Shown in pieces: positions 7,616 through 17,509 of a stretch of DNA of 44,185 bases. The number at the start of each line of letters is the position of its first letter. The first letter of the stretch is position 1. The stretch comes from Streptomyces sp. CC53 (lineage in GTDB: Bacteria; Actinomycetota; Actinomycetes; Streptomycetales; Streptomycetaceae): the NCBI RefSeq assembly GCF_001865245.1, contig NZ_MKXB01000235.1, positions 39,742 to 83,926 of the forward strand. The letters run 5' to 3'. Position numbers and translations under genes: made by a program. The notes beneath the pieces were generated by a model that saw only the letters and a list, made by a program, of their open reading frames with translations, was not told the DNA's origin and searched no databases.

Positions 7616-8062
7616 CTACCCGGCTTCCCCGGGGGCGAACGCCCGGGCGACGGCGAGGCTGTCCTCGTAGACGTGGTGCCGGGTGACCAGGCCGTCCTCC
7701 ACCGTCAGATGCAGGGCGAACCGGGCGCGGTAGGCACGCCCCGTGGAGCGGGCCGTCTGACGGATCTCACCGAGGACGACCGCGTCCCGGCCGTCGACGA
7801 GGACACGTTCGACCGCGGTGGCCGCCTGCCCGGGCACATGGTGCTCGGCGAGCTCGCGGAAGTGCGCGGCGGCGTCGGCGCGGGTGGACCGGTGGCGTAT
7901 CCACGGGAGCGTGCCGCGGCCGTGCTCGGCCTCCGGCCAGGCGAGCTTCCAGTCACCCTGCTCGGCGTACATCTCGGCGATGCGCTCGGGATCGCCCTCG
8001 CCGATGCGGCGCAGCAGCTCCTCCACGACGGCTCGGGTGGACGCGGGCACTGGTGCGGACAC
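7616..8062 (-). CDS. SnoaL/NTF2-like family protein
   Basis: A 148-residue protein with the cone-shaped NTF2-like pattern. An N-terminal helix (VVEELLRRIGEGDPERIAEMYAE) is followed by a W-L-WPE strand, a central helix containing ADAAAHFRELAEHH, and three long beta strands (TAVERVLVDGRDAVVLGEI, YRARFALHLTVEDGLVTRHHVYEDSLAVARAF). Members act as small polyketide cyclases, isomerases, dehydratases or simple ligand-binding proteins. No catalytic Asp/His set can be assigned with confidence. The GTG at 8060-8062 is preceded by GGGAG at suitable spacing; an ATG eight bases upstream is out of frame. The gene appears to be monocistronic. Confidence 0.75.
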   Translation of the reverse strand: MSAPVPASTRAVVEELLRRIGEGDPERIAEMYAEQGDWKLAWPEAEHGRGTLPWIRHRSTRADAAAHFRELAEHHVPGQAATAVERVLVDGRDAVVLGEIRQTARSTGRAYRARFALHLTVEDGLVTRHHVYEDSLAVARAFAPGEAG

Positions 8063-8241
8063 GACTCATCACTCCCGTTCGGCCTCCGCGTCGGGCTGAC
8101 GCGACGTCACCGGCATTCTCACCGGCGCCGGCGGGGCGGCGCCATGACCTCCGAGGTCATGGCGACCGGCCGCGGGACCACCGCGGCGACAGGCCGCCGT
8201 CCGGGCCGTGCCGGGTGCCGGGCCGCGCGTGTGACGGCCCG

Positions 8242-8247
8242 TATCCT
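8242..8247 (+). promoter_or_regulatory. Probable -10 of a leaderless promoter for the PIG-L gene
   Basis: TATCCT ends 7 nt before the ATG at 8255, and no Shine-Dalgarno sequence is present. The arrangement fits a leaderless transcript beginning at the start codon. Confidence 0.5.
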
Positions 8248-8254
8248 GCGCTCC

Positions 8255-9010
8255 ATGGACGACCGCGACACCGCACCGGAGCACCGCCCGCTCGCCCCCC
8301 TGCCCGGCGACTGGGGGCGGGCCCTCGCCGTCGTGGCGCACCCCGACGACCTGGAGTACGGCTGCACGGCCGCCGTCGCCGCCTGGACCGACGCCGGCCG
8401 CGAGGTCGCCTACGTCCTGGTCACCCGCGGGGAGGCCGGGATCGACGGCCTCGCCCCCGACGTCTGCGCCCCCTTGCGGGAGCGGGAGCAGCGGGCGAGC
8501 GCCGCGGTCGTCGGCGTGACCGACGTGGAGTTCCTCGACCACAGGGACGGGGTGGTCGAGTACGGGGTGCCGCTGCGGCGGGACATCGCCGCAGCGATCC
8601 GCCGCCACCGCCCCGAGCTTCTCCTCACCGTCAACCACCGGGACACCTGGGACGGCACGGTCTGGAACACCCCCGACCACGTGGCCGTCGGCCGCGCGGC
8701 CCTCGACGCCGCCGCGGACGCGGGCAACCGGTGGATCTTCCCCGAGCTGGCCGAGCGGGGGCTCGAACCGTGGGACGGGGTCCGGTGGGTGGCCGTGGCG
8801 GGCTCGCCCCGCCCCACCCACGCGGTCGACGCCCGTCCGGGCCTGGAACGCGCGGTGCGGTCGCTGCTGGAGCACCGCACGTACGTGGAGGCGCTCACCG
8901 ACCGGGACCCGGAGGCGTACTGCCGGGACTTCCTCGCCGGCCACGCCGAGGCGGCGGCCGAGCGGTTCGGCGGAGTGCCCGCCGTGACCTTCGAGGTCTT
9001 CACCCGCTGA
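8255..9010 (+). CDS. PIG-L family zinc-dependent deacetylase
   Basis: A 251-residue member of the GlcNAc-PI de-N-acetylase superfamily (LmbE-like). Zinc and catalytic residues are visible: AHPDD at 28-32 (His29, Asp31, Asp32) and the downstream TPDH histidine at 142. The enzymes hydrolyse N-acetyl groups from sugar-linked substrates; MshB of mycothiol synthesis and Mca belong here. The sequence lacks clear features that would single out MshB, and no mycothiol genes are nearby, so the substrate is unknown. No signal peptide is present. The start was chosen by the leaderless-type promoter; a GTG at 8231 is a possible longer start. Confidence 0.85.
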   Translation: MDDRDTAPEHRPLAPLPGDWGRALAVVAHPDDLEYGCTAAVAAWTDAGREVAYVLVTRGEAGIDGLAPDVCAPLREREQRASAAVVGVTDVEFLDHRDGVVEYGVPLRRDIAAAIRRHRPELLLTVNHRDTWDGTVWNTPDHVAVGRAALDAAADAGNRWIFPELAERGLEPWDGVRWVAVAGSPRPTHAVDARPGLERAVRSLLEHRTYVEALTDRDPEAYCRDFLAGHAEAAAERFGGVPAVTFEVFTR

Positions 9011-9110
9011 AGCCCGCTCCCGGTGGCGGGCGGTGTCCCGCCGGGCCGGGCCCGTCCGGCCCGCTGCGCGGAGCCGGCGACCGGAAGGCCGGAGCCGTTC
9101 CCCTCAAGGC

Positions 9111-9127
9111 AAGCGACTGCTTAGTAT
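9111..9127 (+). promoter_or_regulatory. Operator-like dyad AAGC-GACT-GCTT overlapping a -10 element
   Basis: AAGCGACTGCTT (9111-9122) is a short dyad immediately followed by TAGTAT (9122-9127), a good -10. It lies about 45 bp before the quinone oxidoreductase start. Similar AAGC/GCTT dyads are bound by TetR-type regulators of acyl-CoA metabolism, but no regulator gene is adjacent. Confidence 0.35.
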
Positions 9128-9171
9128 GCCCGGGTGCGGGTACCGCGCGGACGACGACCACGGAGGCGGAC

Positions 9172-10128
9172 ATGCGGGCATGGCGGGTGCACAGGAACGG
9201 CGAGCCGGGCGAGGTGATGCGCCTGGAGGAGACGGAGCGGCCGACCCCCGGCCCCGGACAGCTCCTCCTCAAGGTGCGGGCCGCCAACGTGAACTTCCCC
9301 GACGCGCTGCTGTGCCGGGGGCACTACCAGGTGCGTCCCCCGCTGCCGTTCACGCCGGGCGTGGAACTGTGCGGTGTCACGGAGGACGGACGGCGGGTCA
9401 TCGCCACCGCGGCCCTGCCGCACGGCGCGCTCGCCGAGTACGCCGTCGCCGACGCGGCCGCCGTGCTGCCCGCGCCCGACGCCCTCGACGACGCCGAGGC
9501 GGCCGCCCTGCACATCGGCTACCAGACCGGCTGGTTCGGCCTGCACCGGCGTGCCGCGCTCCGGCCGGGCGAGACGCTGCTCGTGCACGCCGCAGCCGGG
9601 GGAGTGGGCAGCGCCGCCGTCCAGCTCGGCAAGGCGGCCGGGGCGAAGGTCGTCGGCGTGGTCGGCGGCGCCGGCAAGGCCGCCACGGCCCGCGACCTGG
9701 GGTGCGACGTCGTCGTGGACCGGCACGCCGAGGACGTCGTGGCCGCCGTCAAGGACGCCACGGGCGGGCGCGGCGCCGACGTCGTGTACGACCCCGTCGG
9801 CGGAGCCGCGTACGCCGCGTCGGCGAAGTGCGTGGCCTTCGAGGGCCGGATCGTCGTCGTCGGCTTCGCCGGCGGCGACATACCGGCCCCCGCGCTCAAC
9901 CACGTCCTGGTGAAGAACTACGCGATCCTCGGCCTCCACTGGGGCCTCTACCAGCGCCACGACCCGGCGGCCGTCGCCCGGTGCCACGAGACGCTCACCG
10001 AGTACGCCGCGAAGGGCCTGATCAGGCCGCTCGTCAGTGAGCGGCTGCCCCTGGCGGACGCGTCCGACGCCGTGCGGCGCGTCGCCGACGGCACCACCAC
10101 CGGGCGCCTCGCCGTCCTCCCGGCCTGA
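9172..10128 (+). CDS. Zinc-independent NADPH:quinone oxidoreductase (MDR superfamily)
   Basis: A 318-residue medium-chain dehydrogenase/reductase. The N-terminal GroES-like domain (RAANVNFPDALLCRGHYQ, PFTPGVELCG) lacks the catalytic zinc ligands of alcohol dehydrogenases. The nucleotide-binding domain has the NADPH motif AAGGVG at 141-146, VYDPVGG, and the family C-terminus GLHWGLYQ. Such enzymes reduce quinones or alpha,beta-unsaturated carbonyls in the cytoplasm. GGAGGCGGAC precedes the ATG. It is transcribed alone from a promoter with an operator-like dyad and is followed by a 13-bp terminator hairpin. Confidence 0.88.
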   Translation: MRAWRVHRNGEPGEVMRLEETERPTPGPGQLLLKVRAANVNFPDALLCRGHYQVRPPLPFTPGVELCGVTEDGRRVIATAALPHGALAEYAVADAAAVLPAPDALDDAEAAALHIGYQTGWFGLHRRAALRPGETLLVHAAAGGVGSAAVQLGKAAGAKVVGVVGGAGKAATARDLGCDVVVDRHAEDVVAAVKDATGGRGADVVYDPVGGAAYAASAKCVAFEGRIVVVGFAGGDIPAPALNHVLVKNYAILGLHWGLYQRHDPAAVARCHETLTEYAAKGLIRPLVSERLPLADASDAVRRVADGTTTGRLAVLPA

Positions 10129-10231
10129 GCGCCGCCGTCGGGTCCCGCCGCGGCGTCACCGTCCGGCGCCGGTGAGGACGGTCGGGCGGGGCACCGGAGG
10201 CTGAGCGGACGCCTTCGGGAACATCCCGCCC

Positions 10232-10277
10232 GCGGACCGCCCTCGCGGCGGGGCGCTCCGGCATGAGGGCGGTCCGC
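10232..10277 (+). terminator. 13-bp hairpin after the quinone oxidoreductase gene
   Basis: GCGGACCGCCCTC (10232-10244) pairs perfectly with 10265-10277 around a 20-nt loop, about 100 bp past the stop. Between it and the nickel promoter (10278-10540) no gene is recognised. Confidence 0.55.
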
Positions 10278-10545
10278 CGGCTCGGGAGCGCCGGGCCGTC
10301 GGGCACGCAGGCGGGACGGGGCTTCGGCGCCTGGTTGCCGGACCGGCCGCCGCAGTCCCCGGGCGTGCTCGCCCGCGTGCAGCGGCCGCGCCGGGCGGCG
10401 CGCCTCCGAACACGGCGGCGGGCCCGTTCACCGTTGGCCGGGCCGGTTCGCCGTGGTCGCCCCGCACCGGCGGGCCCCGCCGAGCGCGGACCGCTGCCCT
10501 GGGCGCCGGTAAGGGGCAGCGTGACGCGCACCCCTGTACGTGCGG

Positions 10546-10567
10546 TTTAATTGCGAAGAATTCGCAA
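10546..10567 (+). promoter_or_regulatory. Promoter with Nur-type (nickel-responsive Fur family) box for nikABCDE
   Basis: TTGCGAAGAATTCGCAA (10551-10567) is a perfect 7-3-7 dyad. It matches the Streptomyces Nur box as I know it, TTGC-n9-GCAA (tTGCaa-n5-ttGCAA), in both half-sites and spacing. It directly overlaps TTTAAT (10546-10551), a 5-of-6 match to the -10 hexamer, so a bound repressor would cover the transcription start. The region is conspicuously AT-rich compared with its surroundings. It lies 33 bp before the substrate-binding-protein gene. Confidence 0.7.
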
Positions 10568-10599
10568 CAACTGTTGATCTTCACGAGGGGTGCGGCACC

Positions 10600-12225
10600 A
10601 TGAACGCCCGATCCGCCCGATCCATACGCGGCCTGGTCGCCGCGGCGCTGGCCACCGTCCTGGCCGGCACCGCGGCGGCCTGCTCCAAGCCGGGCGGCTC
10701 CTCCGGGGGCGCCGGCGGGGACGGCGCCGCGGACGCGGTGACCGTCGGCATCGCGTACGAACCCGAAAGCCTCAGCCCCCTCCTCGGCTACGGCCGTGAG
10801 GGCAACTCGAAGATCTTCGACGGCCTCCTCGCCCACGGCGCGGACGGACGCCTCACCCCCGCCCTCGCCACCGCCCTGCCCGAGGTCAGCGCCGACGGCC
10901 TCACTTACACCTACACACTGCGCCGCGGGGTCACCTTCAGCGACGGCACGCCCTTCACCGCGAAGGACGTCGTCTTCACGTACCGCACCATCCTCGACCC
11001 GAAGACCAACAACCCGGCCCGCACCGAACTCGACGCGCTGAAGGACGTGAAGGCCGAAGGGGACCACACCGTCGTCTTCACCCTCAAGTACCCCTACGCC
11101 CCCTTCGCCGAGCGGACCGTCCACGCCATCGCCCCCGCCGCCGTCGCCGGCGCGCAGGACGTCAACTCGGGCACCTTCGGCACCAAGCCCGTCGGCACCG
11201 GCCCGTACGTCCTCGCCGACTGGTCCAAGGGCGAGAAGCTCACCTTCAAGGCCAACCCCCGCTACTGGGGCGGCGAGCCCGAGGTGAAGCGGCTCACCAT
11301 GGCGATCGTCAAGGACGACGACGTCCGCGCCACCCGGCTGCGCGCCGGCGACCTCGACGGCGCGATCCTGCCGCCCGCGCTGGCCGGCACGTTCGCCGGC
11401 GACAAGGGCATGAAGACGCACGCCGCCCGCACCTACGACTACCGGACCGTCACCCTCCCCACCCATCACGACGTCACCGGCGACCTCGCGATCCGCCGCG
11501 CCCTGGACGTGGCCGTCGACCGCCAGGCCATGGTGGACAAGATCCTCGACGGGGCCGGAAAGCCCGCGTACGGCCCGGTGCCCACCGACAGCGAGTGGTT
11601 CACGCGCGGCACCGAGCGCCGCCACGACCCGGACGCCGCACGGCGCATCCTCGACGAGGCCGGCTGGAAGCCCGGCAAGGACGGCATCCGCGTCAAGGAC
11701 GGCGTCCGCGCCGCCTTCCCGCTCTGGTACCCCTCCGGCGACAAGCTCCGCCAGGACCACGCCCTCGCCTACGCCTCCGACGCCAAGAAGGCGGGCATCG
11801 ACATCACCGTCCAGGCCGGCACCTGGGAGGTCATCGAGCCCCGCATGAAGCACGAGGCGGTCCTCGCCGGCGGAGGCGCCCCCGGCGACCCCGACTTCGA
11901 CCAGTACCCGCTGCTCCTCTCGTCCCTCGCGGGCGACGGCTTCAACAACATGGCCTCGTACGACAACCCGGCCGTCGACAAGGCCCTGGAGGCCGGCCGC
12001 CGCACCGACGACCGCGCCGCACGCAAGGCCGCGTACGACACGATCCAGCGCGAGCTGGTGAAGAACCCCGGCTACACCTTCCTCACCCACATCGACCACG
12101 TCTACGTCCTCGCCGACCGCTGGGACGGGCCGTCCACCCTGGTCGAGCCGCACGACCACGGCCTCGCCTCCGGCCCGTGGTGGAACGTCGAGGACTGGAC
12201 GCCGAAGGGCGCACCGAAGAAGTGA
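10600..12225 (+). CDS. nikA: ABC transporter substrate-binding lipoprotein, probable nickel-binding NikA
   Basis: A 541-residue family-5 extracellular solute-binding protein (the DppA/OppA/NikA class). An N-terminal export signal ends in a lipobox-like AAAC, with the lipidated cysteine followed by a Gly/Ser linker. The mature part has the family signatures YEPESLSPLLGYGREGNSK, SDGTPFTAKDVVFTYRTI, GTGPYVL, and RRALDVAVDRQAMVDKIL. It would capture the ligand at the outer face of the membrane and hand it to NikBC. The family alone does not separate nickel from peptide binding; nickel is inferred from the Nur-type box and from the same five-gene order known for Streptomyces nikABCDE. The start has a GAGGGG box. 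The stop overlaps the nikB GTG. Confidence 0.8.
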   Translation: MNARSARSIRGLVAAALATVLAGTAAACSKPGGSSGGAGGDGAADAVTVGIAYEPESLSPLLGYGREGNSKIFDGLLAHGADGRLTPALATALPEVSADGLTYTYTLRRGVTFSDGTPFTAKDVVFTYRTILDPKTNNPARTELDALKDVKAEGDHTVVFTLKYPYAPFAERTVHAIAPAAVAGAQDVNSGTFGTKPVGTGPYVLADWSKGEKLTFKANPRYWGGEPEVKRLTMAIVKDDDVRATRLRAGDLDGAILPPALAGTFAGDKGMKTHAARTYDYRTVTLPTHHDVTGDLAIRRALDVAVDRQAMVDKILDGAGKPAYGPVPTDSEWFTRGTERRHDPDAARRILDEAGWKPGKDGIRVKDGVRAAFPLWYPSGDKLRQDHALAYASDAKKAGIDITVQAGTWEVIEPRMKHEAVLAGGGAPGDPDFDQYPLLLSSLAGDGFNNMASYDNPAVDKALEAGRRTDDRAARKAAYDTIQRELVKNPGYTFLTHIDHVYVLADRWDGPSTLVEPHDHGLASGPWWNVEDWTPKGAPKK

Positions 12226-13217
12226 CCACCCGCCGCCTGCCCTGGGCGGGGATGGCCCGGCTGGCGGGACGGCGGGCGCTGTTCGCCGTCCCCGTCCTGC
12301 TGGCCGTCACCTTCGGCGTGTTCGCCGTGGCCGCCGCTTCCCCGTTCGACCCCGTCGCCGCGTACTCCGGCGCCGCCGGGCTCACCGCCTCCCAGGAAAA
12401 CCTGGACCAGCTGCGTGCCAACCTCGGCGTCGACCAGCCGTTCACGGCCCGCTGGTGGCAGTGGCTCGGCTCCGCCGCGACCGGCGACCTGGGCGATTCG
12501 ACGTCCATGCGGCAGCCCGTCGCCGACGTCATCGCCGAACGTCTCGGCTGGTCCGCGCTGCTCGCCGCCACCGCGTTCGCCGCCGCCCTGCTGCTCGGCA
12601 CCGCCCTCGGCGTGCTGGCCGCCCACCGCAGGGGCGGCTGGTTCGACCGCTGCGCTACGTCCGCCGCGTACGCCCTGGAGGCCGCGCCCGCGTTCTGGCT
12701 GGGCCTGCTCGCCATCTGGCTGTTCGCGCTCCAGTGGGGCGTCCTGCCGGCCGGCGGCCTCACCGACACCGCCAGCGACACGGTCACCGCCGACCAGGTG
12801 GCCCGCCACCTGGTGCTGCCCGCCGGCGTCCTCGCCGCGTCCCAGCTGCCGTGGTTCCTGCTGTACGCGCGGCAGGGCGTGGCCGACGCGCTCGACGAGG
12901 ACCACGTGCGCGGCGCCCGCGCCCGCGGCCTCCGGGCACGAACCGTCCTGCTGCACCACGCCCTGCGCTCCGGAATGCTGCCCGTCCTCACCCTCATCGG
13001 CTCCCGCGTGCCCGAACTCATCACCGGCGCCCTGCTCGTCGAGACCGTCTTCTCCTGGCCCGGCATCGCCGCAGCCACCGTGCAGGCCGCGCTCGCCGCC
13101 GACTTCTCCCTGCTCGCCGCGCTCACCGTGCTGGCCACCGCCGCCGTCCTGCTCGGCAACCTCCTGTCCGACCTCCTGTACGGACTCGCCGACCCGAGGG
13201 CGGGCTTCGATGGCTGA
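12222..13217 (+). CDS. nikB: ABC transporter permease, probable NikB
   Basis: A 331-residue inner-membrane permease of the DppB/NikB type with about six hydrophobic segments. It begins with a positively charged tail and a first membrane helix (ALFAVPVLLAVTFGVFAVAA), then a long external loop with the family LRANLGVDQPF motif. The cytoplasmic coupling loop that docks on the ATPases is seen as D-DHVRGARARGL near residue 225-240. It forms the heterodimeric channel with NikC. The GTG start overlaps the nikA stop (GTGA) and its own stop overlaps the nikC ATG by 8 nt, so the genes are translationally coupled. Confidence 0.82.
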   Translation: MTTRRLPWAGMARLAGRRALFAVPVLLAVTFGVFAVAAASPFDPVAAYSGAAGLTASQENLDQLRANLGVDQPFTARWWQWLGSAATGDLGDSTSMRQPVADVIAERLGWSALLAATAFAAALLLGTALGVLAAHRRGGWFDRCATSAAYALEAAPAFWLGLLAIWLFALQWGVLPAGGLTDTASDTVTADQVARHLVLPAGVLAASQLPWFLLYARQGVADALDEDHVRGARARGLRARTVLLHHALRSGMLPVLTLIGSRVPELITGALLVETVFSWPGIAAATVQAALAADFSLLAALTVLATAAVLLGNLLSDLLYGLADPRAGFDG

Positions 13218-14097
13218 GCGCCCCACGCTGCCGGCGCGCGCCGCCGCCCCGCGCCGCCCCCGGGCCGCCGCGGCGGCGCGGCGGCCCCGCGCGGTGCTGC
13301 CCGCGGTCGTCGTCGCCGCCACCCTGCTGGCGGTCCTCGCCGTGCCGCCGCTGGTCCAGCTCGACCAGCAGGCCGTCGACCTGTCCGCGAAGCTCCTCCC
13401 GCCGTCGTGGCAGCACCCCTTCGGCACCGACGACCTGGGCCGCGACCTGCTGCTGCGCTGCGTGTACGGGCTGCGCGTCTCCCTGCTCGTCGGGGTCGCG
13501 GCCGCGGTCGCGGCCACCGTCGTCGGCACCGCGGTCGGCGCGGCCGCGGGAGCGCTCGGCGGCTGGGCCGACCGGCTCCTCATGCGCCTCGTCGACACCG
13601 TGTCGTCCGTGCCGCACCTGCTGCTCGGCATCGTCGTCGTCGCCCTGTTCCGGCCGGGCGTGGGCCCCGTCATCGCGTCCGTCGCGGTGACGCACTGGCT
13701 GTCCACGGCCCGGATCGTCCGCTCCGAGGTGCTGTCGCTGCGCGCCCGCCCGTACGTCGACGCCGCCATCTCGGGCGGCGCCTCCCGGCTGCGCGTGACG
13801 GTCCGGCACCTGCTGCCGGGGGTCGCCCCGCAGGCGGGCATCGCGGCGGTGGTGATGATCCCGCACGCCATGTGGCACGAGTCCGCGCTGTCGTTCCTCG
13901 GCCTGGGCATGCCCACCCACCAGGCCAGCCTCGGCACCCTCGTGCAGTCGGGGCGCGGGTCCCTCCTCGCGGGGGACTGGTGGCCGACCCTCTTCCCCGG
14001 CCTGTTCCTCATCGTGCCGACCCTCGCCGTCGCGGCGCTCGCCGCGGCGTGGCGGGACCGGCTCAACCCGCGCCGCCGCTCGGAGCTGACGCTGTGA
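13210..14097 (+). CDS. nikC: ABC transporter permease, probable NikC
   Basis: A 295-residue DppC/NikC-type permease. An unusually Ala/Arg/Pro-rich N-terminal tail of about 30 residues precedes the first membrane helix. The family motif HPFGTDDLGRDLLLR and the EAA-like coupling loop (YVDAAISGGASRLRVTVRHLLP) are clear, as is the C-terminal ESALSFLGLGMP segment. It pairs with NikB in the membrane. Its start overlaps nikB by 8 nt, and its stop overlaps the nikD GTG in a GTGA. Confidence 0.82.
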   Translation: MAERPTLPARAAAPRRPRAAAAARRPRAVLPAVVVAATLLAVLAVPPLVQLDQQAVDLSAKLLPPSWQHPFGTDDLGRDLLLRCVYGLRVSLLVGVAAAVAATVVGTAVGAAAGALGGWADRLLMRLVDTVSSVPHLLLGIVVVALFRPGVGPVIASVAVTHWLSTARIVRSEVLSLRARPYVDAAISGGASRLRVTVRHLLPGVAPQAGIAAVVMIPHAMWHESALSFLGLGMPTHQASLGTLVQSGRGSLLAGDWWPTLFPGLFLIVPTLAVAALAAAWRDRLNPRRRSELTL

Positions 14098-15162
14098 CCA
14101 CGATCCTGTCCGTACGGGGCCTCACCGTGCGGTTCCTGATGCGCGGCCGCCCGCCCGTCGCCGCCGTCACCGACGTGCACCTGGACGTGGCCGCCGGGGA
14201 GTGCCTCGCCCTCGTCGGCGAGAGCGGCTGCGGCAAGTCGGTGCTCGCCTCCGCCCTCCTCGGCCTGCTCCCCGCCAACGCGGAGGTGGAGGGCTCCGCC
14301 GTGGTCGCGGGCGGCGGCACGGAGGAACGGGCCGCCGTCCCCGGCGGCCGCGAGAGCCCCGCCGCCGGCGAAGCGCCGGAACCGGCTGCCGCCGCCCGCG
14401 GCGAGGCGCACTCCGCTGCCGGAGCGGCCACGGACGGCCACGTCGACCTGATCGCCGCCGACGAGCGCACCCTCGCCCGCACCGTGCGCGGGCGCCGGGT
14501 CGGCCTGGTCCCGCAGTCCCCGGCCGCCCACCTCACCCCGGTCCGTACCGTCCGGGCCCACCTCGCGGAATCCCTGCGCGAGCTGACCGGCACCCCGCGC
14601 GCGGCCCTCGACGGCGCCGTCGCCGCCGCGGCGGAACGGGCCGCCTTCCCGGCCGACCACCTCGACCGCTACCCGCACGAGCTGTCCGGCGGCCTCGCCC
14701 AGCGCGCCGCCACCGCCCTCGCCCTCGTCGGCGACGCACCCCTCCTCCTCGCCGACGAGCCCACCACGGGACTCGACCGGGACCTCGTGGACCGCACGGC
14801 CGACGAACTGCGCCGCCACGCCGACGCGGGCCGCGCCCTGCTGCTCATCACCCACGACCTCGCGGCTGCCCGGCGCATCGCGGACCGCGTCGCCGTCATG
14901 TACGCCGGCCGCATCGTCGAGATCGCCGCCGCCGACCGGTTCTTCGGCCCACCCGGCCCCCGCCACCCGTACGCGCGCGGACTGCTCGCCGCGCTCCCCG
15001 AACGGGACTTCACCCCCATCCCCGGGATGCCGCCGGAGCTCGGCGCCCTCCCGGACGGCTGCGCCTTCGTACCCCGCTGCGCCCACGCCTCCGACGTGTG
15101 CGCCGGCACGGTGCCCCGCTTCACGGACGGCGCGGCCTGCCACCACCCGCAGGAGGCACAGC

Positions 15163-15179
<17 letters not shown>
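14094..15179 (+). CDS. nikD: ABC transporter ATP-binding protein, probable NikD, with an Ala/Gly/Glu-rich insert
   Basis: A 361-residue ATPase. Walker A GESGCGKS at 42-49, Q-loop glutamine 141, signature LSGGLAQR at 197-204, Walker B LLLADE at 217-222 and H-loop His254 are all intact, so it should hydrolyse ATP. The C-terminal GCAFVPRC-HASDVC region is the oligopeptide/nickel-ATPase tail that can carry an iron-sulphur-like cysteine set. Residues about 72-115 are a low-complexity stretch (TEERAAVPGG, EAPEPAAAARGEA) between the Walker A helix and the Q-loop, where relatives are much shorter. GTG start overlapping nikC by 4 nt; it overlaps nikE by 17 nt. Confidence 0.82.
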
Positions 15180-15810
<631 letters not shown>

Positions 15811-15978
15811 TCTTGCCCGACGCCGCCGGGTAACGGGCGCACACCCATTCGTACCCGTTCGGCCGACATGCCGTACGCCCGGACGGCGCCGCGACTCCGC
15901 CAGACTGGCCGCCGAACGCCGTACACACCCGCTCCACCCGCCCCGGCGGGTGCGGCGGCTGGCCGAGGAGGGTGACCC

Positions 15979-16173
15979 GTGGCCGTATCCATCTCCGTCG
16001 TGCTGCTGCTGCTGATCCTGGCGGTGATCTTCCTGCGCAGTGGTGGACTGAAAGTCTCGCACGCGCTGGTCTGCGCCCTGCTCGGCTTCTTCCTCGCCGG
16101 GACGAGCCTCGCGCCGACCATCTACGACGGGGTGTCCGCGACCGCCGACGTCGTCAGCAGCGTGAAGCCCTGA
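15979..16173 (+). CDS. Small conserved membrane protein
   Basis: A 64-residue protein with two hydrophobic segments, VSISVVLLLLILAVIFL (about 3-19) and ALVCALLGFFLAGTSLAP (about 29-46), joined by RSGGLKVSH. GTG start with a strong GAGGAGG box seven bases upstream. No catalytic motif is present; such two-helix proteins are common in Streptomyces and their function is unknown. It converges on the phosphodiester glycosidase gene with only 7 bp between stops. Confidence 0.7.
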   Translation: MAVSISVVLLLLILAVIFLRSGGLKVSHALVCALLGFFLAGTSLAPTIYDGVSATADVVSSVKP

Positions 16174-16180
16174 CGGACGA

Positions 16181-17509
16181 TCAGCGGCGCACGAACACCC
16201 CGATCCCGTTCGGCACCGGCCGTTCCACGCCACCCGTCGGGTGGTTGAGCACGCTCACCGCGCCCGTGCCGCGCCCCGGCAGCGCCACCAGGGTCGACGA
16301 ACCGCCGCCGTCCAGGTTGACGCCCTCCGAGGCGCCCAGGCCGCGCAGCAGACGGGCCGCCTCGACGAGCGTCAGGCCGCCGCGGAACCCCGGACCGTTG
16401 TCCAGGGCGAGCAGCAGCAGGCGGTGACCCGCCCCGGCCACCCCCGCGGCGGTCCGTACCGCCGGGGCCACCGCGTCCAACCCCGGCACCGGCTCGCCGC
16501 CCCGCAGCACCCGGAACCCACCCACGGCGAACCGCAGCCCCGCGCCGTCCCCACCGCCCGTGCGGCCCTTGCCGTCCGTGCCGCTCCCGCCCCCAGAGGC
16601 CGTACGGACCGTTGCGTCCGCACGCAGCGAAGCGTCGGCCCCGGCCGGTGCGGCGGCTCCGGGGTCCTCCCGCACGGCCAGCCGGTAGCGCACACCCACC
16701 CGGTCGCCGACCGCCAGGCGGCGCAGCGCCCGCGCACCCGCCTCCCGCCCCACCAGCACACGCGTGGCGGGACCGATCCGGCCCGTGCCGGGGACGCGGG
16801 CCGTCGCCACCACCCGGCCCGCGCGCACCATCACCTCGTACGTCTCCCCGCTGCACGGCGCGCCCCGCACGGTGTCCGTGCCGCACACCGCCCGCAGCCG
16901 GGACGCCGACCCCCATTCCGAGGTGAACACCCCGACCGAACCGACCGGCAGCGCGTACTGGTTGAGGCCGCCCAGCCGCAGTCGGCCGCCCGGTGTCAGC
17001 ACCTCGCCGCGCAGTTCCAGCTCCCGGACCGCCGCGCGGCCCGCCCAGTCCACCCCCAGCACCAGCCGGCCGCTCGCCCCGGGCGGCAGCCGCGGCCCGA
17101 AACGCTGGCCCCGCGGGACCGCTCCCTTCACCGCCCGCCCGGCCGCCACCACCGGCCCCACGGCCGCGCCGGTCGCCGGGACCCCCGGATGCTGGCCTTC
17201 CATCATGTGGAAGAAGTCACCGTTCACACCGGCCACCGCTCCCGCCCGCCCCGCCATCACCGACAGCCGCTCCCGCGCCGCCACCGCCCCCGCGTGCAGC
17301 AGCCCCACGGCGACCCCCGGTTCCCGCAGGTCCACCGTCAGCAGGTGCACCCGGGCGGTCCCCCGGCCCGACGGTACGTCCACCACGCGGTACACCACTC
17401 CCGCGGCGACCACCCGCCCGCCTGCCGAGTCCCTTGCGGGGGCTGCCCCCAGCAGCGCACTCACCGTCAGCACCGACGCCAGACCGCGCGCCCACGCCAT
17501 GCCCGTCAT
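16181..17509 (-). CDS. Secreted phosphodiester glycosidase (NAGPA/DUF2233 domain) protein
   Basis: A 442-residue protein with an N-terminal export signal (MTGMAWARGLASVLTVSALL). The C-terminal half carries the NAGPA hallmarks GVNGDFF (about 90-96, with the following FHMMEGQHPGVP) and the terminal EGVNLDGGGSSTLV. Members hydrolyse N-acetylglucosamine-1-phosphodiesters or related sugar-phosphate bonds on glycans; in Gram-positives they are thought to act on cell-wall or exopolysaccharide linkages. Between the two conserved blocks lies a Gly/Ala/Asp-rich insertion (about 270-320). The start was chosen at the ATG at 17507-17509 behind GGGGG; a GTG at 17515 and an ATG at 17500 are alternatives. 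Confidence 0.8.
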   Translation of the reverse strand: MTGMAWARGLASVLTVSALLGAAPARDSAGGRVVAAGVVYRVVDVPSGRGTARVHLLTVDLREPGVAVGLLHAGAVAARERLSVMAGRAGAVAGVNGDFFHMMEGQHPGVPATGAAVGPVVAAGRAVKGAVPRGQRFGPRLPPGASGRLVLGVDWAGRAAVRELELRGEVLTPGGRLRLGGLNQYALPVGSVGVFTSEWGSASRLRAVCGTDTVRGAPCSGETYEVMVRAGRVVATARVPGTGRIGPATRVLVGREAGARALRRLAVGDRVGVRYRLAVREDPGAAAPAGADASLRADATVRTASGGGSGTDGKGRTGGGDGAGLRFAVGGFRVLRGGEPVPGLDAVAPAVRTAAGVAGAGHRLLLLALDNGPGFRGGLTLVEAARLLRGLGASEGVNLDGGGSSTLVALPGRGTGAVSVLNHPTGGVERPVPNGIGVFVRR